Positions 31,397-40,803 of a stretch of DNA of 64,000 nucleotides are shown here, piece by piece. Origin of the DNA: Pseudomonas tritici (GTDB taxonomy: Bacteria; Pseudomonadota; Gammaproteobacteria; Pseudomonadales; Pseudomonadaceae); contig NZ_CP077084.1 of NCBI RefSeq assembly GCF_014268275.3, forward strand, positions 5,576,501 to 5,640,500, read 5' to 3'. The notes beneath the pieces are model-generated. The model searched no databases, had not been told where the DNA came from, and worked only from the letters and a program-made list of their open reading frames with translations. A program made the translations under genes and the position numbers. The first letter of the stretch is position 1; each line of letters starts with the position of its first letter.

Positions 31397-31717
31397 AAGT
31401 TTTCCTCTTTCAGGTAATACCGAATGCCGGCCGGCGGCCTGCAATCACTGCCCCCATCGATATGGAGTACGCCGAATTTCAATTCGTTTCTTTTTTTGTC
31501 CAATCACGCTGGGATGCTTGCCTGGCCTGCCGCCTTGCACTGACGCTGCGAAGGCATTGACCTGGATCAAGCATTGCTAAAAGAGTAGTCCCATTTTTGC
31601 GGTTGGCCTGTGTGGTCTTTTGCCGCGTGACAGACTGCCTCAGCTCAGTTCTTGCAACTATCTGTTACAACTTAATGATAATCTCGGCGCTTCCTCCGGC
31701 CTTGACCCGAATTCCCG
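31397..31717. other. divergent cioA/MFS promoter region
   Basis: 321 bp without a gene. It contains the ANR-like box at 31557-31570 and an AT-rich segment (TTCAATTCGTTTCTTTTTTTG, about 31478-31498) between the box and cioA. Both divergent promoters must lie here. Confidence 0.6.
31557..31570. promoter_or_regulatory. ANR/FNR box
   Basis: TTGACCTGGATCAA is a perfect match to the Pseudomonas ANR pattern TTGAC-N4-ATCAA. It lies 161 bp before cioA and 148 bp before the divergent MFS gene. From the known biology it could repress cioAB when oxygen is low; either gene could be the target. Confidence 0.75.
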
Positions 31718-32956
31718 ATGCCTAGCGAACCTGCGTTGCTGTTACGTCACCACCGCCCTTTCATCGCGTTCTGGCTGGCACGGATCTTCACCGCCAGCGG
31801 CTTCCAGATGCTCACCGTGGCCATCGGCTGGAACCTCTACCAACTGACGGGCAATGTGCTGGACCTGGGTTTGGTCGGCTTGGTGGAATTCGTGCCGCGC
31901 GTGCTGTTCATGCTGCACACCGGGCATGTGGCCGACCGCTATGAGCGACGCAAGGTCGCCGCCATCTGCCAGACCGTGCAGGCGCTGATTGCGCTGTCCC
32001 TGGCCATCGGTGGCCTGACCGGCAACGTAACCCGCGAGATGATCTTTATCCTCGCCTTCCTGCTCGGCGCCGCGCGCTCATTTGAAATGCCCACCACCCA
32101 GGCGATGCTCCCGAGCCTTGTGCCCGCCGCACTGTTCCCACGGGCCGTGGCCTCATCGCAGTCGGCCCAGCAGTTGGCGACCATTGTCGCGCCGGCCCTT
32201 GGCGGTTTGCTTTACGCCTTTGGCAGCGTGTGGGTGTATGGCCCCACGGTGGCGCTGTACCTCATTGCGTGCGTGCTGACCCTGAATTTGCCCGCGCGCC
32301 AGACGCCGCTGAACAAAGCCAAGGCGACCATGGACTCTCTGCTCGCCGGTATCCGCTTTATCCGCAGCCGCCCGGACATTCTCGGTGCCATCTCCCTCGA
32401 CTTGTTCGCCGTGCTGCTGGGCGGTGCCACCGCGCTGCTGCCAGTGTTCGCCAAGGACATCTTGCTGACCGGCGCCTGGGGCCTGGGCCTGTTGCGTTCG
32501 GCACCGGCAGTGGGCGCGTTATTGATGTCGTTATGGTTGGCGCGGTTCGCGGTGGACCGGCATGTAGGGCGAGTGATGTTCACCGCCGTCGGCGTATTCG
32601 GCGTGGCGACCATCGCGTTCGGCCTGTCTACCTCGTTCTGGTTTTCCCTGGCGGTGCTGGTGGTGCTGGGTGCGGCGGACATGATCAGCATGGTGATCCG
32701 CGCGTCGTTCGTGCAACTGGAGACACCCGATGAAATGCGCGGGCGGGTCAGTGCGGTCAACGGTTTGTTTATCGGCGCGTCGAATCAGTTGGGCGAGTTT
32801 GAATCGGGCATCACCGCCCACTGGTTCGGCACCGTGCCTGCGGTGGTCATGGGCGGGATCGGTACGCTGGTGGTGACAGGGGTGTGGATCAAGCTGTTCC
32901 CGACCCTGGCGAATCGGGATCGGATGCATGTGCCGGTGGAAGAGCCCAAGGTTTAA
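31718..32956 (+). CDS. MFS transporter, EntS/MFS_3-like
   Basis: 412 residues, 12 predicted transmembrane helices. LARIFTASGFQMLTVAIGWNLYQLTGNVLDLGLVGL at the N-terminus and the inter-helix motif GHVADRYERRKV (equivalent to GxxxDRxGRR) identify the Major Facilitator Superfamily; the overall pattern is that of the EntS-like drug/siderophore exporter branch. The substrate is unknown. It is divergent from cioA, and a perfect REP hairpin follows its stop. Confidence 0.85.
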   Translation: MPSEPALLLRHHRPFIAFWLARIFTASGFQMLTVAIGWNLYQLTGNVLDLGLVGLVEFVPRVLFMLHTGHVADRYERRKVAAICQTVQALIALSLAIGGLTGNVTREMIFILAFLLGAARSFEMPTTQAMLPSLVPAALFPRAVASSQSAQQLATIVAPALGGLLYAFGSVWVYGPTVALYLIACVLTLNLPARQTPLNKAKATMDSLLAGIRFIRSRPDILGAISLDLFAVLLGGATALLPVFAKDILLTGAWGLGLLRSAPAVGALLMSLWLARFAVDRHVGRVMFTAVGVFGVATIAFGLSTSFWFSLAVLVVLGAADMISMVIRASFVQLETPDEMRGRVSAVNGLFIGASNQLGEFESGITAHWFGTVPAVVMGGIGTLVVTGVWIKLFPTLANRDRMHVPVEEPKV

Positions 32957-32973
32957 GCCACACCGCAAAACAC

Positions 32974-33001
32974 TGTGGGAGCTGGCCCGCCAGCTCCCAC
33001 A
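32974..33001. repeat. minimal REP hairpin between convergent genes
   Basis: TGTGGGAGCTGG (32974-32985) and CCAGCTCCCACA (32990-33001) form a perfect 12-bp stem around CCCG. There is no T-run. It lies between the MFS gene and paoC-like ends and may act as a transcription barrier. Confidence 0.85.
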
Positions 33002-33030
33002 CTTGATCTTCAGTGGCTTGGAGATTGGCG

Positions 33031-35214
33031 TCAAAGCACTTTGTCCAAGGTGATCGGAAACTCCCGCACTCGCTTCCCCGTGGCGTGATAAATCGCATTC
33101 GCCACCGCCGCCGCCACACCCACAATACCGATCTCACCAACCCCCTTGGACCCGAGGGCATTGACGATCTCGTCGTGTTCTTCGACAAACACCACGTCAA
33201 TCTCGCCGATATCAGCGTTGACCGGGATGTGGTACTCCGCCAGGCTATGGTTCATGTAACGCCCCAATTGATGGTCGATCTGGGTTTCTTCGTGCAGGGC
33301 CATGCCAATACCCCATACCACCCCGCCGAGGATCTGGCTGCGCGCCATCTTCGGGTTGACCACGCGCCCGGCGGCAATCGCGCTGACCACCCGGCTGACG
33401 TTGATCGTGCCCAGGTCTTCGTCCACGCGCACCTCGACAAATACTGCCGAATGGGTGGCAGTAGCAAACCCCTCGCGCTGCTTGTCGGGCTCGCTGTCGA
33501 CCTGCACCTCCAACACGTCTTCGCCACTGTCCTTGACCAACTGCGCCAACGACACACTGACGTCACCCGTATGCAGCTGGCCGTCTTCAAAACGTATGGC
33601 CTCGGCCGCCTTGAATACCGGATACGTCTGCTGGGCAACGGCCAACAGCTTGGCGTTCAACGCTTCGCAGGCCTGCTGCACAGCCGTGCCGACGGAGGAC
33701 ACCGTAAACGACCCGCCCTGCAGCGGCGCAGTGGGCAACGATGAATCCCCCAACAGAAAGTCCACGTCCTCAACCGCCACGCCACTGGCCTGGGCCGCGA
33801 TCTGGGTCATCACCGTGTAGGTGCCCGTGCCGATATCGGTGGTGGCGCTGCTGACGGTCAGTTTGCCCTCGGCATCAATACGCGCCTTGGCGCTGGCCTT
33901 CATCTGCATCGCCTCCCACACGCCGCCGGCCATGCCCCAGCCGATCAACTGGCGGCCGTCGCGCATGCTGCGCGGTTCCGGGTTGCGTTGGTGCCAGCCG
34001 AAACGCTCGGCACCTTCGCCGTAACACTCGCGCAGGGCTTTGCTCGACCAGGGCTTGTCTTCGTTCTGATTGCGTTCGGCATAGTTGATCAGCCGCAGTT
34101 GCACCGGGTCCATCCCCAATGCGCTGGCCAATTCGTCCATGGCGCACTCCAGGCCGATCACCCCGAGGGCCGCCCCAGGTGCACGCATGTCCAGCGGCGT
34201 GAATACATCCAGTGGCACCAACTTATAAGTCAGCTGCACGTTATCGCAGTGGTAGAGCATGCCGCTCCATTCCACCACGTGCTCACTGAAATCCTCGAAG
34301 CGCGACGTCTGGCCAATCGCGGTGTGCCCCAGTGCCAGCAGGCGGCCGTTGGCGGCGGCGCCCAGCTGCAAACGCTGCAAGGTGCGTGGGCGGTAGCCGA
34401 AGGTGAACATCTGCTGACGCGTCAGCGTGACCCGCACCGAGCGCTTGAGTGCCAGGGACGCCATCACCGCCAGCGGCAATTGGTACTGCGGGCGCAGGCC
34501 GGAGCCAAAGGCGCCGCCGACAAATGCCGCGAAGATACGCACCTGGCTTTTATCCAGGCCGAAGACTTTTTGCACATAGGCCTGGCAGTTCTGCGGGCCT
34601 TGGGTCTTGTCGTGGATGTGCAGCGTGCCGTCCGGCTGAAACAGCACGGTGCTGGCGTGGGGCTCCATCGGGTTGTGGTGTTCGATAGGGGTGCTGTAGT
34701 GCAGATCCAGGCTGACGGCAGCGCCGGTCCATTCGGCCTGGAAGTTGCCGCGCGGCTTGGGCGGCTTCTGCGGCGACGCGTACGCCTGTTCCTGCGAGGC
34801 CAGCAAGTCGGTTTCAAAGGCTTCGGTTTCGTACTCGATCTCCACCAGGGAGCCGGCATGTCGCGCCAGCTCGAGGTTATCGGCGATCACCAGCGCCAGT
34901 GGCTGGCCGCTGTACAGTACCCGATCGTTGTACAGCGGGCGAAACGGCGAGCCGTCGGCGGCATCATCGTCCTGGAAAGCATCATCGTAGCTGGCGATTT
35001 TTGGCCGATTGAGGTGATGGAGAACCTCCACCACACCCGGCAGCGCCAGCGCCTTGGTCGCGTCGATACGCAGCACCCGGCCCTTGGCCACGGTGCTCGA
35101 CACTACGCTGCCATGCAACAGGCCTTCTTCGGGAAACTCACCGGCATACCGCGCCTTGCCTGTGACCTTGAGCAGACCGTCAACGCGGTCCAAGGGTTTG
35201 CCGATAGCACTCAT
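33031..35214 (-). CDS. molybdopterin-binding subunit of an aldehyde oxidoreductase (PaoC/YagR-like)
   Basis: 727 residues; the large catalytic subunit of the xanthine-oxidase family, binding the molybdenum cofactor. The cofactor-binding GGAFGSGLRPQYQ segment and the catalytic Glu (Glu694 in SKGVGEIGIVG) are present. The N-terminal GKARYAGEFPEEGLLHGSVVSSTVAKGR is the family hammerhead domain. The substrate is probably an aldehyde, by similarity to E. coli PaoABC. It is the third gene of a tightly overlapping operon (4-bp ATGA overlaps). Confidence 0.92.
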   Translation of the reverse strand: MSAIGKPLDRVDGLLKVTGKARYAGEFPEEGLLHGSVVSSTVAKGRVLRIDATKALALPGVVEVLHHLNRPKIASYDDAFQDDDAADGSPFRPLYNDRVLYSGQPLALVIADNLELARHAGSLVEIEYETEAFETDLLASQEQAYASPQKPPKPRGNFQAEWTGAAVSLDLHYSTPIEHHNPMEPHASTVLFQPDGTLHIHDKTQGPQNCQAYVQKVFGLDKSQVRIFAAFVGGAFGSGLRPQYQLPLAVMASLALKRSVRVTLTRQQMFTFGYRPRTLQRLQLGAAANGRLLALGHTAIGQTSRFEDFSEHVVEWSGMLYHCDNVQLTYKLVPLDVFTPLDMRAPGAALGVIGLECAMDELASALGMDPVQLRLINYAERNQNEDKPWSSKALRECYGEGAERFGWHQRNPEPRSMRDGRQLIGWGMAGGVWEAMQMKASAKARIDAEGKLTVSSATTDIGTGTYTVMTQIAAQASGVAVEDVDFLLGDSSLPTAPLQGGSFTVSSVGTAVQQACEALNAKLLAVAQQTYPVFKAAEAIRFEDGQLHTGDVSVSLAQLVKDSGEDVLEVQVDSEPDKQREGFATATHSAVFVEVRVDEDLGTINVSRVVSAIAAGRVVNPKMARSQILGGVVWGIGMALHEETQIDHQLGRYMNHSLAEYHIPVNADIGEIDVVFVEEHDEIVNALGSKGVGEIGIVGVAAAVANAIYHATGKRVREFPITLDKVL

Positions 35215-36200
35215 GGGCGTTCTCCTGCGACAGCGGCGTCACTCAGGGCGCGAATAATCCCCCGGCGTGCCAGCTTGATCTTGAAGCCGTTGTGTTGCAG
35301 CGGCTCGGCGTCTTGCAACAGGGCATCGGCGGCGTGACTGAAGGTTTCGCGGCTAACAACCTGGCCGATCAGTGCGGCTTCCACCGCGCGGTCACGCCAG
35401 GGTTTGTGGGCCACGCCACCCAGGGCCAGGCGCGCGTCGATGATGGTGTCGCCGTCCAGCTCAAGCGCGGCAGCCACAGACACCAGGGCGAACGCATAGG
35501 AGGCACGGTCGCGGATTTTCAGGTAATTGCTATGGTTTGCCAGATGATCGGCGGGCAGTTCGATGGCGGTGATCAGCTCATCGTCGGCCAATTGGTTGTC
35601 CCGTTGCGGCGCATCACCCGGCAGGCGATGAAAGTCGGCGAACTCAATGACCCGCGAACCGCCGCGCCCCTCTACATGCACCCTCGCCTCCAGCGCTGCC
35701 AAAGCGACGCACATGTCGGAGGGATGGGTCGCGACGCACTGTTCACTGGCGCCGAGGATCGCGTGAATACGGTTCAAACCGGTGCGTGCCGGGCAGCCAC
35801 TGCCGGGCTCACGCTTATTGCACGGCACGGTCGCGTCATAGAAGTAGTAGCAACGGGTGCGCTGCAACAGGTTGCCGCCGGTACTGGCCATGTTGCGCAG
35901 TTGCGGAGAGGCGCCGGCCAGGATGGCCTGGGACAGCAGCGGGTAACGCTGTTCGATCAGCGGGTGCCAGGCCAGGTCGGCGTTGCTCACCAACGCGCCG
36001 ATCAGCAGACCGCCACCGGCAGTCTCCTGAATGTCATTCAGGGGCAATCCGGTGATATCGATGAGATGCTCGGGGCGGCTGATGTTTTCTTTCATCAGGT
36101 CCAGCAGGTTGGTGCCACCGGCAATAAAGCGCGACGCGGCGCTGCTCAGATGAACCGCTTCTTTCACATCCGCAGGCTTGCTGTAGTGGAAGGGATTCAT
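35211..36200 (-). CDS. FAD-binding subunit of an aldehyde oxidoreductase (PaoB/YagS-like)
   Basis: 329 residues. The FAD pyrophosphate loop is FIAGGTNLLDLMK (25-37). It carries the extra cysteines Cys117, Cys127, Cys136 and Cys155 (RTRCYYFYDATVPCNK, then GSGC, then EQC) that in E. coli PaoB hold an additional [4Fe-4S] cluster. It passes electrons between the 2Fe-2S subunit and the final acceptor. It overlaps both neighbours by 4 bp, so the three subunits are translationally coupled. Confidence 0.92.
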   Translation of the reverse strand: MNPFHYSKPADVKEAVHLSSAASRFIAGGTNLLDLMKENISRPEHLIDITGLPLNDIQETAGGGLLIGALVSNADLAWHPLIEQRYPLLSQAILAGASPQLRNMASTGGNLLQRTRCYYFYDATVPCNKREPGSGCPARTGLNRIHAILGASEQCVATHPSDMCVALAALEARVHVEGRGGSRVIEFADFHRLPGDAPQRDNQLADDELITAIELPADHLANHSNYLKIRDRASYAFALVSVAAALELDGDTIIDARLALGGVAHKPWRDRAVEAALIGQVVSRETFSHAADALLQDAEPLQHNGFKIKLARRGIIRALSDAAVAGERP

Positions 36201-36703
36201 TGTTCACCTCCCACTACGTCTTCAATGGCATCGCGAATATTGCTGTAGGCCCCACAGCGGCACAGGTTACCGCTCATCAGCTCTTGGATTTGCGCCGTGT
36301 CGTGGGCGCGGCCTTCATTGGCCAGGCCGACGGCCGAGCAGATCTGGCCAGGGGTGCAGTAACCGCATTGGAAGGCATCGTGTTTGATAAACGCCTGCTG
36401 CATCGGGTGCAGTTGGTCGCCGTTGGCCAGGCCTTCGATGGTGGTGAGTTCGGCACCGTCGCACATCACCGCCAGCGTCAGGCAGGCATTGATCCGTTTG
36501 CCATCGCGCAAGACGGTGCAGGCGCCGCATTGGCCGTGGTCGCAGCCTTTTTTGCTGCCGACCAGGTCCAGTTGCTCGCGCAGCAGGTCCAACAGCGTGG
36601 TCCAAGGCAACACGGCCAGCTGGCGGTCCTGGCCGTTGAGGCGCAGGCGTATCGGGTGGCTGACGAACGGCTGGGCCGCCGCGCCATTGGGGGTCGCGCT
36701 CAT
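36197..36703 (-). CDS. 2Fe-2S subunit of an aldehyde oxidoreductase (PaoA/YagT-like)
   Basis: 168 residues from ATG 36703 (GAGG five bases upstream; a GTG at 36709 is less likely). Two [2Fe-2S] clusters: the plant-type one with Cys54, Cys59, Cys62, Cys74 (GCDHGQCGAC, then INAC) and the alpha-helical one with Cys113, Cys116, Cys148, Cys150 (QCGYC, then NLCRCGAY). E. coli PaoA carries a Tat signal peptide that exports the whole complex; none is seen here (MSATPNGAAAQPFVSHP). It is the first gene of the operon. Confidence 0.93.
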   Translation of the reverse strand: MSATPNGAAAQPFVSHPIRLRLNGQDRQLAVLPWTTLLDLLREQLDLVGSKKGCDHGQCGACTVLRDGKRINACLTLAVMCDGAELTTIEGLANGDQLHPMQQAFIKHDAFQCGYCTPGQICSAVGLANEGRAHDTAQIQELMSGNLCRCGAYSNIRDAIEDVVGGEQ

Positions 36704-36798
36704 AAACACCTCACGGGTTGGTGTACATCCGCGGCGTTAGAAAAGTCGCCGTCTCAGGGGTACGACTTCTCGTGGTTTTGAGCGTTCAAGAAGATTGA

Positions 36799-37245
36799 TC
36801 AGCGGATATTGAGCAGGGTTTTCAGGGTATTTCGCGGGGGGTTGATCGAGGCGTTGCTGTATTCGAACCAGCCTTGGGCTTGGACATTCAGGTCAAACAC
36901 ATAGATGTAGCCCATCAAAGTGCCGGCCCCGCTGCAGGCCTCGCTGATGTTGCCGACCTGGCATACCGGCGTGCGCTGGCCGTTCAACACCGCGCCATTA
37001 AAGAGGCCAACCGGGTTATTGCCCAGGCCGACTTCCATCACAGAAACCCTGGTGGGCCCGCGGTGTTCACACATTTGGGTAGTGCTTACACGTTCCGGAA
37101 TGGTCTCGCTGCACTTTGCCGACTCGACCTTGAACACACGCACTTCGCTCAAGGGCGGTGCAGTCGCGCCCCACGCCGGTGCTGCGCCGAGCAACAGGCT
37201 GATACAGGGGATCAGGGCTAGACTCCACGGGTTAGCGTTTTTCAT
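36799..37245 (-). CDS. small secreted protein, probably DUF4879
   Basis: 148 residues. A signal peptide (to about residue 26, ending GAAPAWG) is followed by a compact domain with four to five cysteines: VRVFKVESAKCSETIPERVSTTQMCEHRG, VMEVGLGNNPVGLFNGAVLNGQRTPVC and EACSGAGTLMGYIYVFDLNVQAQGWFEYSNASINPP. The (V/G)YxYxFD and N(N/A)SIN elements agree with what I remember of DUF4879 (YolA-like) proteins. The function is unknown. It is monocistronic. Confidence 0.7.
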   Translation of the reverse strand: MKNANPWSLALIPCISLLLGAAPAWGATAPPLSEVRVFKVESAKCSETIPERVSTTQMCEHRGPTRVSVMEVGLGNNPVGLFNGAVLNGQRTPVCQVGNISEACSGAGTLMGYIYVFDLNVQAQGWFEYSNASINPPRNTLKTLLNIR

Positions 37246-37418
37246 GCTGCGGGTGACCTTCGTTTAAACGTCGGCGCAGTATGCCTCAAGGCCTCGGCTG
37301 CTGGTATGATGCGCCGCTTTTTCCGATCCTCTCTGAAACCAAAGGCGCTTGGCGCAGTTTGTGCTTTGACTTAGAGGTCAACAAATCACGACGCCACAGA
37401 GCGTCACAGGGAGCAGGC

Positions 37419-38714
37419 ATGCTGGAAAAGCTGTTTCAACTCAAGGCACACAACACCAACGTGCGCACCGAGATCCTCGCGGGCATCACGACATTCCTGG
37501 CCATGGCCTACATCCTGTTCGTGAACCCTAGCATCCTCGGCGAGACCGGCATGGACAAGGGCGCGGTGTTCGTTGCGACCTGCCTGGCGGCGGCCATCGG
37601 TTCGACCGTGATGGGCCTGATCGCCAACTACCCGATCGCACTCGCGCCGGGCATGGGCCTCAACGCCTTCTTTACCTACACCGTGGTCCTGCACATGGGC
37701 CATACCTGGCAGGTTGCGCTGGGTGCGGTGTTTATCTCGGCGGTGCTGTTCTTCCTGCTGTCGATCTTTCGTATCCGTGAGTGGATCATCAACAGTATTC
37801 CCCTGCCCCTGCGCTCGGCGATTGCCGCGGGTATCGGCCTGTTCCTGGCGCTGATTGCGCTGCACAACGCCGGGATTGTGGTTGCCAACCCGGCCACGCT
37901 GGTTGGCCTGGGTGACTTGAAGCAACCGGCTCCAATCCTCGCCACCCTGGGTTTCGTGCTGATCGTTGCGCTGGAGGCCCTGGCGGTACGCGGAGCCGTG
38001 CTGATTGGCATCCTGGCAGTGACCATCGTGTCGATCCTGCTGGGCGTCACCCCGTTCGGCGGCGTGACCTCAATGCCGCCGTCCCTGGCCCCGACTTTCC
38101 TTCAGTTGGATATTAAAGGCGCGCTGGATATCGGCCTGGTGAGCGTGATCTTCGCGTTCCTGTTCGTCGACCTGTTCGATAACTCCGGCACCCTGATCGG
38201 CGTCGCCAAGCGCGCGGGCCTGATGGGCAAGGACGGCCACATGCCGAAAATGGGTCGCGCACTGATCGCCGACAGCACCGCCGCCATGGCCGGTTCGCTG
38301 CTGGGTACGTCGACGACTACCAGCTACATCGAATCGGCTGCCGGCGTGAGCGCGGGTGGCCGCACCGGTTTGACCGCCATCGTAGTAGCGATCCTGTTCC
38401 TGCTGGCGCTGTTCTTCTCGCCACTGGCCGCCAGCGTTCCCGCCTTTGCCACCGCACCCGCGTTGCTGTTCGTGGCCGTGCTGATGACCTCCGGCCTGGC
38501 CGAAATCGACTGGGACGACATTACCGTTGCAGCGCCGGTGGTGATCACCGCCCTGGCGATGCCCTTCACTTACTCCATTGCCAACGGCATCGCCTTCGGT
38601 TTCATCGCCTGGACCGCCATCAAGCTGCTTTCGGGCCGCTACGGTGAGCTGAACCCGGCGCTGGTGATTCTGTCGATTCTGTTTGTGATCAAGCTGGGCT
38701 GGTTCAACGCATGA
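37419..38714 (+). CDS. NCS2 (AzgA/PbuG-type) purine permease
   Basis: 431 residues from ATG 37419 (AGGGAG 6 bases upstream; the in-frame extension to 37281 is not conserved-looking). It is a proton-coupled inner-membrane importer of the AzgA subgroup with about 12-14 helices, likely specific for adenine, guanine or hypoxanthine. Visible signatures are [63 protein letters not shown] and [26 protein letters not shown]. Its stop overlaps the trmA start by 4 bp, so purine import and trmA expression are coupled. Confidence 0.92.
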   Translation: MLEKLFQLKAHNTNVRTEILAGITTFLAMAYILFVNPSILGETGMDKGAVFVATCLAAAIGSTVMGLIANYPIALAPGMGLNAFFTYTVVLHMGHTWQVALGAVFISAVLFFLLSIFRIREWIINSIPLPLRSAIAAGIGLFLALIALHNAGIVVANPATLVGLGDLKQPAPILATLGFVLIVALEALAVRGAVLIGILAVTIVSILLGVTPFGGVTSMPPSLAPTFLQLDIKGALDIGLVSVIFAFLFVDLFDNSGTLIGVAKRAGLMGKDGHMPKMGRALIADSTAAMAGSLLGTSTTTSYIESAAGVSAGGRTGLTAIVVAILFLLALFFSPLAASVPAFATAPALLFVAVLMTSGLAEIDWDDITVAAPVVITALAMPFTYSIANGIAFGFIAWTAIKLLSGRYGELNPALVILSILFVIKLGWFNA

Positions 38715-39790
38715 CTTTTGACGCCGCACGCTACACCGCTCAACTACAAGACAAGGTCACGCGCTTGCGTGACCTGCTGGCACCGTTCGATGCACCGCAG
38801 CCACAGGTCTTCGACTCGCCCCTGCAGAACTTCCGCCTGCGCGCGGAGTTCCGCCTGTGGCGCGAAGGCGGTGAGCGCCACTACGCGATGTTTTCCCAGG
38901 ACGACAAGCGCACGCCGATCCTGATCGAAGAATTCCCTATCGCAAGCCTGCGTATCAACCAGTTGATGCCGCAACTCAAGGCCGCCTGGCAAGCCAGCGC
39001 CGCCCTGAGCCACAAGCTGTTCCAGGTGGAGTTCCTCACCACCCTGGCCGGCGACGCGATGATTACTCTGTGCTATCACCGCCCGCTGGACGAGCATTGG
39101 CACGCTGCCGCGAACCAGCTGGCTGCCGACTTGAACGTCAGCATCATCGGCCGCTCGAAGGGCAAGCGCGATGTGATCGGCCATGATTACGTGGTGGAAA
39201 AACTCGACGTTGGCGGGCGCACCTTCAGCTACCGCCAACCCGAAGGTGCCTTCACCCAACCCAACGGCACGGTGAACCAGAAGATGCTCAACTGGGCATA
39301 CGAAGCCTTGGGTGACCGCCCGGATGATTTGCTTGAGCTGTACTGCGGCAACGGCAACTTCACCCTGCCCTTGGCAACCCGCGTGCGCAAAGTGCTGGCC
39401 ACCGAGATCAGCAAGACCTCAGTGAATGCAGCCCTGAGCAACCTCGATGAAAACGCAGTGGATAACGTCACCCTGGTGCGACTCTCCGCTGAGGAACTCA
39501 CCGAAGCCCTTAACGAAGTGCGCCCGTTCCGCCGCCTGCACGGCATCGACCTGAAGAGCTATGAGTTCGGCAGCGTGTTCGTCGACCCGCCGCGCGCCGG
39601 CATGGACCCGGACACCTGCGAACTGACCCGACGCTTCGACAATATCCTGTACATCTCCTGCAACCCGGAGACGTTGGCGGCGAACATCGCGCAACTGCAT
39701 GACACGCACCGCATTACCCAATGCGCGCTGTTTGACCAGTTCCCGTGGACGCACCATATGGAATCCGGGGTGTTACTGACTCGGCGGTAG
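38711..39790 (+). CDS. trmA: tRNA (uracil-54-C5)-methyltransferase
   Basis: 359 residues, close to E. coli TrmA (366). It makes ribothymidine at position 54 of the T-loop of tRNA using S-adenosylmethionine. The SAM loop is [14 protein letters not shown], a DPPRAGMD motif follows, the catalytic nucleophile Cys is in [15 protein letters not shown] and the general base Glu is in [12 protein letters not shown]. It overlaps the permease gene upstream (ATGA) and, tail to tail, the DUF2442 gene by 18 bp. Confidence 0.96.
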   Translation: MTFDAARYTAQLQDKVTRLRDLLAPFDAPQPQVFDSPLQNFRLRAEFRLWREGGERHYAMFSQDDKRTPILIEEFPIASLRINQLMPQLKAAWQASAALSHKLFQVEFLTTLAGDAMITLCYHRPLDEHWHAAANQLAADLNVSIIGRSKGKRDVIGHDYVVEKLDVGGRTFSYRQPEGAFTQPNGTVNQKMLNWAYEALGDRPDDLLELYCGNGNFTLPLATRVRKVLATEISKTSVNAALSNLDENAVDNVTLVRLSAEELTEALNEVRPFRRLHGIDLKSYEFGSVFVDPPRAGMDPDTCELTRRFDNILYISCNPETLAANIAQLHDTHRITQCALFDQFPWTHHMESGVLLTRR

Positions 39791-40243
39791 TTCAACGTCC
39801 TCAGGTTCCTTCTTGCGTGGCCGCCCGCCCTTCTTGCCATTGGCTCGGGCGGCGGCGGATTTGGCGGCGCTGCTTTTGCGACCGTTGCGCGAGGCAACCA
39901 AACTGGTGGCTAGGTCCATCAGCGGTTTGCTGGTGGCGATCAGGCCCGTGACCGAAACATCCAAGTCCTGGGCCTCACAGCACAGCGCCTTTCCGCCAAA
40001 GCCGACTTCAAGTTGCTCAAAGTCCTCCAAGGAAAACCCCGCGAACTCGGGCAGGCCAGCCACCGGCAGTACAACGCGACTGCCGTCGCTGAAGCCGATG
40101 GAAATGCAGTTGTCCTCATAACGCACAGAGCTGGCGCGGGCATAAAGGTGCCGTGTCTTACGCCCTCGGGCTATCGCCTTTTCGACATCGGCCTCAGTGA
40201 GCGGTTTATAGGGGACAACTTTGGCTTTTACGATTTGCTTCAT
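39773..40243 (-). CDS. DUF2442 protein with basic AT-hook-like tail
   Basis: 156 residues. The DUF2442 domain occupies about residues 36-105 ([61 protein letters not shown]). The C-terminal 50 residues are Lys/Arg/Ala/Ser rich, with a [13 protein letters not shown] segment (136-148) resembling an AT hook, so the tail probably binds DNA or RNA. It overlaps the DUF4160 gene upstream by 4 bp. DUF4160-DUF2442 pairs are common in bacteria and have been suspected to be toxin-antitoxin-like; no activity can be assigned from sequence. Confidence 0.85.
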   Translation of the reverse strand: MKQIVKAKVVPYKPLTEADVEKAIARGRKTRHLYARASSVRYEDNCISIGFSDGSRVVLPVAGLPEFAGFSLEDFEQLEVGFGGKALCCEAQDLDVSVTGLIATSKPLMDLATSLVASRNGRKSSAAKSAAARANGKKGGRPRKKEPEDVELPPSQ

Positions 40244-40668
40244 AGTTCAAGCTCCACAAAACCCGGTGCCCTGACCAGATTCAAAATTGTTTTCTGCCCA
40301 ACGACATCGTGCCGGGCACGCGCGATCACATAAACACCCGGCTGAATGATCAGCCCAGGCAACACCTCGCGGGCCTCCCAATCCCAGGAGTGATTCTCCA
40401 GGCAGACCGTTTGCAGGTATTCCCACCAGATCCTGCGTGCCCGCGCCAGGTAATGCCGCTGCATGATCGCCTCGCGTATTTCTTTCAAAACCGCCAGGGG
40501 TGGCTGCCGCCGCTCAGGCTCGACATCCCACAACTCAACATCCCCATCCAGAAAACTGAAACTAAAACGCGCATCCCATCCGTTCCCCCTCACATGCACA
40601 TGGGGCGGGCAATGCTCATCCCTGATAAACACCGAAATCACATATCCCTTGTAAGCGCCTACTTTCAT
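40240..40668 (-). CDS. DUF4160 protein
   Basis: 142 residues. The DUF4160 signature is FIRDEHCPPHVHVRGNGWDARFSFLDG-like at residues 14-40 (DEHCPPHVHV with a His-PP-His-x-His cluster), followed by a helical AVLKEIREAIMQRHYLARARRIWWEYL. A C-terminal extension (about 90-142) goes beyond the usual 80-90 residue domain and includes GLIIQPGVYVIARARHDVVG. It is the first gene of a pair with the DUF2442 gene, coupled by a 4-bp overlap. Function unknown. Confidence 0.85.
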   Translation of the reverse strand: MKVGAYKGYVISVFIRDEHCPPHVHVRGNGWDARFSFSFLDGDVELWDVEPERRQPPLAVLKEIREAIMQRHYLARARRIWWEYLQTVCLENHSWDWEAREVLPGLIIQPGVYVIARARHDVVGQKTILNLVRAPGFVELEL

Positions 40669-40771
40669 CGTAACCCATCCGTTAGGTTATTTTCCGCCAG
40701 GTAACAATTTTCCCGTGCCACCCGACAACCGGTTTCATATTCCCGAAGCTGTTTCACAGATTAGTAACCAC

Positions 40772-40795
40772 AAAAAACCCGGCGAATGCCGGGTT
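40772..40795 (-). terminator. Rho-independent terminator of the has operon
   Basis: AACCCGGC (40776-40783) pairs with GCCGGGTT (40788-40795) around GAAT. On the minus strand the stem is followed by a T-run. It lies 9 bp after the hasF stop. Confidence 0.92.
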
Positions 40796-40803
40796 GTAAC
40801 CAC

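Noticed and set aside
37246..37418. Purine riboswitch before the NCS2 permease
   Set aside because: No conserved J2/3 or kissing-loop sequences can be recognised; the leader only shows a possible TATGAT -10 element at 37305-37310.
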